21,931 nucleotides of DNA from Bacteroidota bacterium (lineage in GTDB: Bacteria; Bacteroidota; Bacteroidia; Chitinophagales; Chitinophagaceae), in NCBI GenBank assembly GCA_023391015.1, contig JAEWBT010000086.1, positions 1 through 21,931 on the forward strand, given 5' to 3'. The translations under genes were made by a program, and so were the position numbers. The first letter of the stretch is position 1, and each line of letters begins with the position of its first letter. The notes beneath the pieces were generated by a model. That model saw only the letters and a list, made by a program, of their open reading frames with translations, searched no databases and was not told the DNA's origin. Below, piece by piece: positions 20,697 through 21,931 of the stretch.

Positions 20697-21320
20697 ATGA
20701 AAAGCGTCTTCCTGAGCCAAATCATTCTGGGTGCGTTGCTTTTTGCTTCGTGCAGTGAGCCCCCTGCTTCTGAAACTGCTTTTCCAGAGAGGCCGGAAGC
20801 ACCCGCTTTTCCGGCACCGCCCTTGTCGGCAACGATCGATACACTACCTGATTCCCTGCCAACGCCCCCCGTAGCATTATCAGACACAGTCATGCCTCAG
20901 ACAGCCCAGTCCGTTGGTTTTAAGGACCGGGAAGGATTGATTGACTTTGCGCAGCGCTATATGGGCGTGCCCTACGTTTATGCGGCTACCGACCCGGAAA
21001 AAGGCTTTGATTGTTCCGGATTTATCTATTACGTCTATCACCACTTTGGGTTCCAGGTGCCGCGCTCGTCGATTGAATTTAAAGATTATGGCCGGGAAAT
21101 CCCCCTTTCTGCGGCTCAAACCGGCGACCTGATTTTGTTTACCGGTGCACAAGACACGGACCGCATTGGCCATATTGGCATTGTAATCAAACCGGCAGGC
21201 GATTCTACCCGGTTTATCCACGCCAGCAGCGGCAAGGAGATGGCCGTTACGATTTCTTCGGTTGCTGCGCCGCACTACCGGAAACGGTACATCAAAACAA
21301 TTAACGTTATTGATAAATAA
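20697..21320 (+). CDS. NlpC/P60 (C40) family lipoprotein, putative peptidoglycan endopeptidase
   Basis: 207 aa. Lipoprotein signal with lipobox FASC (Cys19), then a Pro/Ala/Thr-rich linker (about 21-70) and an NlpC/P60 domain (about 78-200). Catalytic residues: Cys106 in FDCSGF, His159 in GHIGIV, and His175 in FIHASS as third residue. The segments YMGVPYVYA and GDLILF are family hallmarks. It cleaves bonds in peptidoglycan stem peptides at the cell envelope. Its linker and lipid anchor let it reach from the membrane into the wall. It follows the preceding lipoprotein gene by 24 bases. Confidence 0.92.
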   Translation: MKSVFLSQIILGALLFASCSEPPASETAFPERPEAPAFPAPPLSATIDTLPDSLPTPPVALSDTVMPQTAQSVGFKDREGLIDFAQRYMGVPYVYAATDPEKGFDCSGFIYYVYHHFGFQVPRSSIEFKDYGREIPLSAAQTGDLILFTGAQDTDRIGHIGIVIKPAGDSTRFIHASSGKEMAVTISSVAAPHYRKRYIKTINVIDK

Positions 21321-21471
21321 GCCTTGTGTTTGAATAAGAGTGTGCGCAGGAAAGTACTCAGCAGTAAAATGCTTTTGTTCTAAAGCCCACATAGGGTTGT
21401 AAAAAGTTGCGGGCATTATTTTTTCTGTAAATGACCTTTCAGAAACCCCTATCAACCCAACCTCTATTGTT

Positions 21472-21651
21472 ATGCAACAAGATCAGAACAACGAAAACAA
21501 ACTGCCCAGTCAGGTAACCACCCAACTCATCAGCGACCTGAAAGAAAAGTTTGGTGTGGATGAGCAGGAAGTGCTCAACGCCGTAATCGCCGCCGACAAC
21601 GACCGGACGAAAGCCGAAGAATACCTGCGTGAGCGCACCACCAAGCGCTAA
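21472..21651 (+). CDS. Small 59-aa hydrophilic protein, unknown
   Basis: Starts MQQDQNNENKLPSQVTTQL and ends YLRERTTKR. It is predicted fully helical and charged. The pattern KFGVDEQEVLNAVIAADNDRTKAEEYL resembles a small three-helix UBA-like or DUF3606-like domain; I cannot decide between these and the match is only visual. It has a strong terminator 27 bases after its stop and a clear gap before it, which supports an independent gene. Confidence 0.65.
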   Translation: MQQDQNNENKLPSQVTTQLISDLKEKFGVDEQEVLNAVIAADNDRTKAEEYLRERTTKR

Positions 21652-21677
21652 GCAATTCGCACCTTTTTGGTACAGAA

Positions 21678-21716
21678 AGGACGTTGGCTTTCTCGGCTGA
21701 CGTTCTTTTTTGTTTT
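21678..21716 (+). terminator. Rho-independent terminator after the 59-aa gene
   Basis: AGGACGTTGGC pairs with GCTGACGTTCT (11 positions, three wobbles) around TTTCTCG, followed by TTTTTGTTTT. It lies 27 bases past the stop codon. Confidence 0.8.
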
Positions 21717-21728
21717 AAAGGACCCGTA

Positions 21729-21738
21729 TTTCCGGAAA
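21729..21738. repeat. TTTCCGGAAA palindrome after the terminator
   Basis: Exact copy, 78 bases past the 59-aa gene stop and 97 bases before the next start codon. Confidence 0.7.
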
Positions 21739-21834
21739 TTTTGGGGCAGCTCTTTTGTCGGCTGGTGCGGAATTTTTACGCTGGCATGTTCTTGCTGCCC
21801 GCAAGCACGAACACTTAAAACCCATCTTTTTGAC

Positions 21835-21931
21835 ATGACTTACCGCGTCACTTTTGTAAACAAACGCCTCCATTCCGTCGTGCCTGCCCAGGACGGTGCT
21901 GCCGACCCCACCAGCGACACCATTCTGGAAG
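21835..21931 (+). CDS. Start of a gene cut by the window end; possibly 2Fe-2S ferredoxin-like
   Basis: The reading frame from ATG 21835 is open to the last base: 32 codons starting MTYRVTFVNKRLHSVVPAQD, ending SDTILE. The N-terminal beta-hairpin followed by a DG turn and TILE resembles the first strands of plant-type 2Fe-2S ferredoxins, but no Cys motif is inside the window, so this is only a hint. A CATCTTTTTG stretch upstream is a loose match to the -7 element. Confidence 0.55.
   Translation, partial: MTYRVTFVNKRLHSVVPAQDGAADPTSDTILE

Noticed and set aside
1..21931. tRNA, rRNA, riboswitch or other structured RNA genes
   Set aside because: Reading the spacers on both strands gave only short hairpin repeats and terminators; no cloverleaf or known riboswitch core was visible. 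A covariance-model search would be decisive.

Overview
The window reads as chromosomal DNA of a Bacteroidota bacterium, probably from the Chitinophagales/Saprospirales side, though I cannot place it further. The evidence is a TonB-dependent receptor with an N-terminal CarboxypepD_reg-like domain, a protein with a type IX secretion (T9SS) C-terminal sorting domain, a DUF5689 lipoprotein, several Bacteroidota-style -7 promoter elements (TAnnTTTG) close to start codons, and the general absence of Shine-Dalgarno sequences. There is no tRNA, rRNA, CRISPR array, transposase or phage gene that I can see.

Layout. 1-1922 (minus): a UvrD/PcrA helicase cut by the window edge. 1923-2392: a gene-poor, repeat-filled spacer. 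2393-3157 (minus): an enoyl-CoA hydratase/isomerase-family enzyme. 3158-3513: a spacer with hairpin repeats. 3514-4602 (plus): an exported TPR protein. 4868-6229 (plus): a SurA-like periplasmic chaperone/prolyl isomerase, then a 66-aa membrane protein. 6509-7198 (minus): a LolD/MacB-type ABC ATPase without its permease. 7413-9806 (minus): a two-gene unit of a SulP transporter followed by a beta-carbonic anhydrase, suggesting bicarbonate handling. 9940-10254 (minus): a small exported protein. 10444-15890 (minus): a T9SS-secreted protein, a DUF5689 plus choice-of-anchor-J lipoprotein, and a TonB-dependent receptor. Divergent from the receptor is an exported endonuclease/exonuclease/phosphatase (EEP) protein (16137-17195). 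17376-21651: a trypsin-like protease, an exported esterase, an NTF2-like protein, a YCII-like protein, a lipoprotein followed by an NlpC/P60 lipoprotein, and a 59-aa protein. 21835 onward: a gene cut by the window end.

The receptor, lipoprotein, T9SS protein and EEP nuclease/phosphatase together look like a cell-surface system for degrading and importing a phosphodiester- or nucleic-acid-type polymer. That function is inference. The other strong signal is at the DNA level. The 10-bp palindrome TTTCCGGAAA occurs 16 times exactly in 21.9 kb (about 0.02 expected by chance). Most copies lie within about 30 bases after stop codons, and three places carry adjacent pairs that can fold into a hairpin. 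Its 8-bp core TTCCGGAA occurs 28 times, in genes in all three reading frames and between genes. This resembles a highly iterated palindrome (HIP1-like), a DNA-uptake-type word, or a methylation/structural motif. At least five further families of short inverted or iterated repeats fill the spacers.
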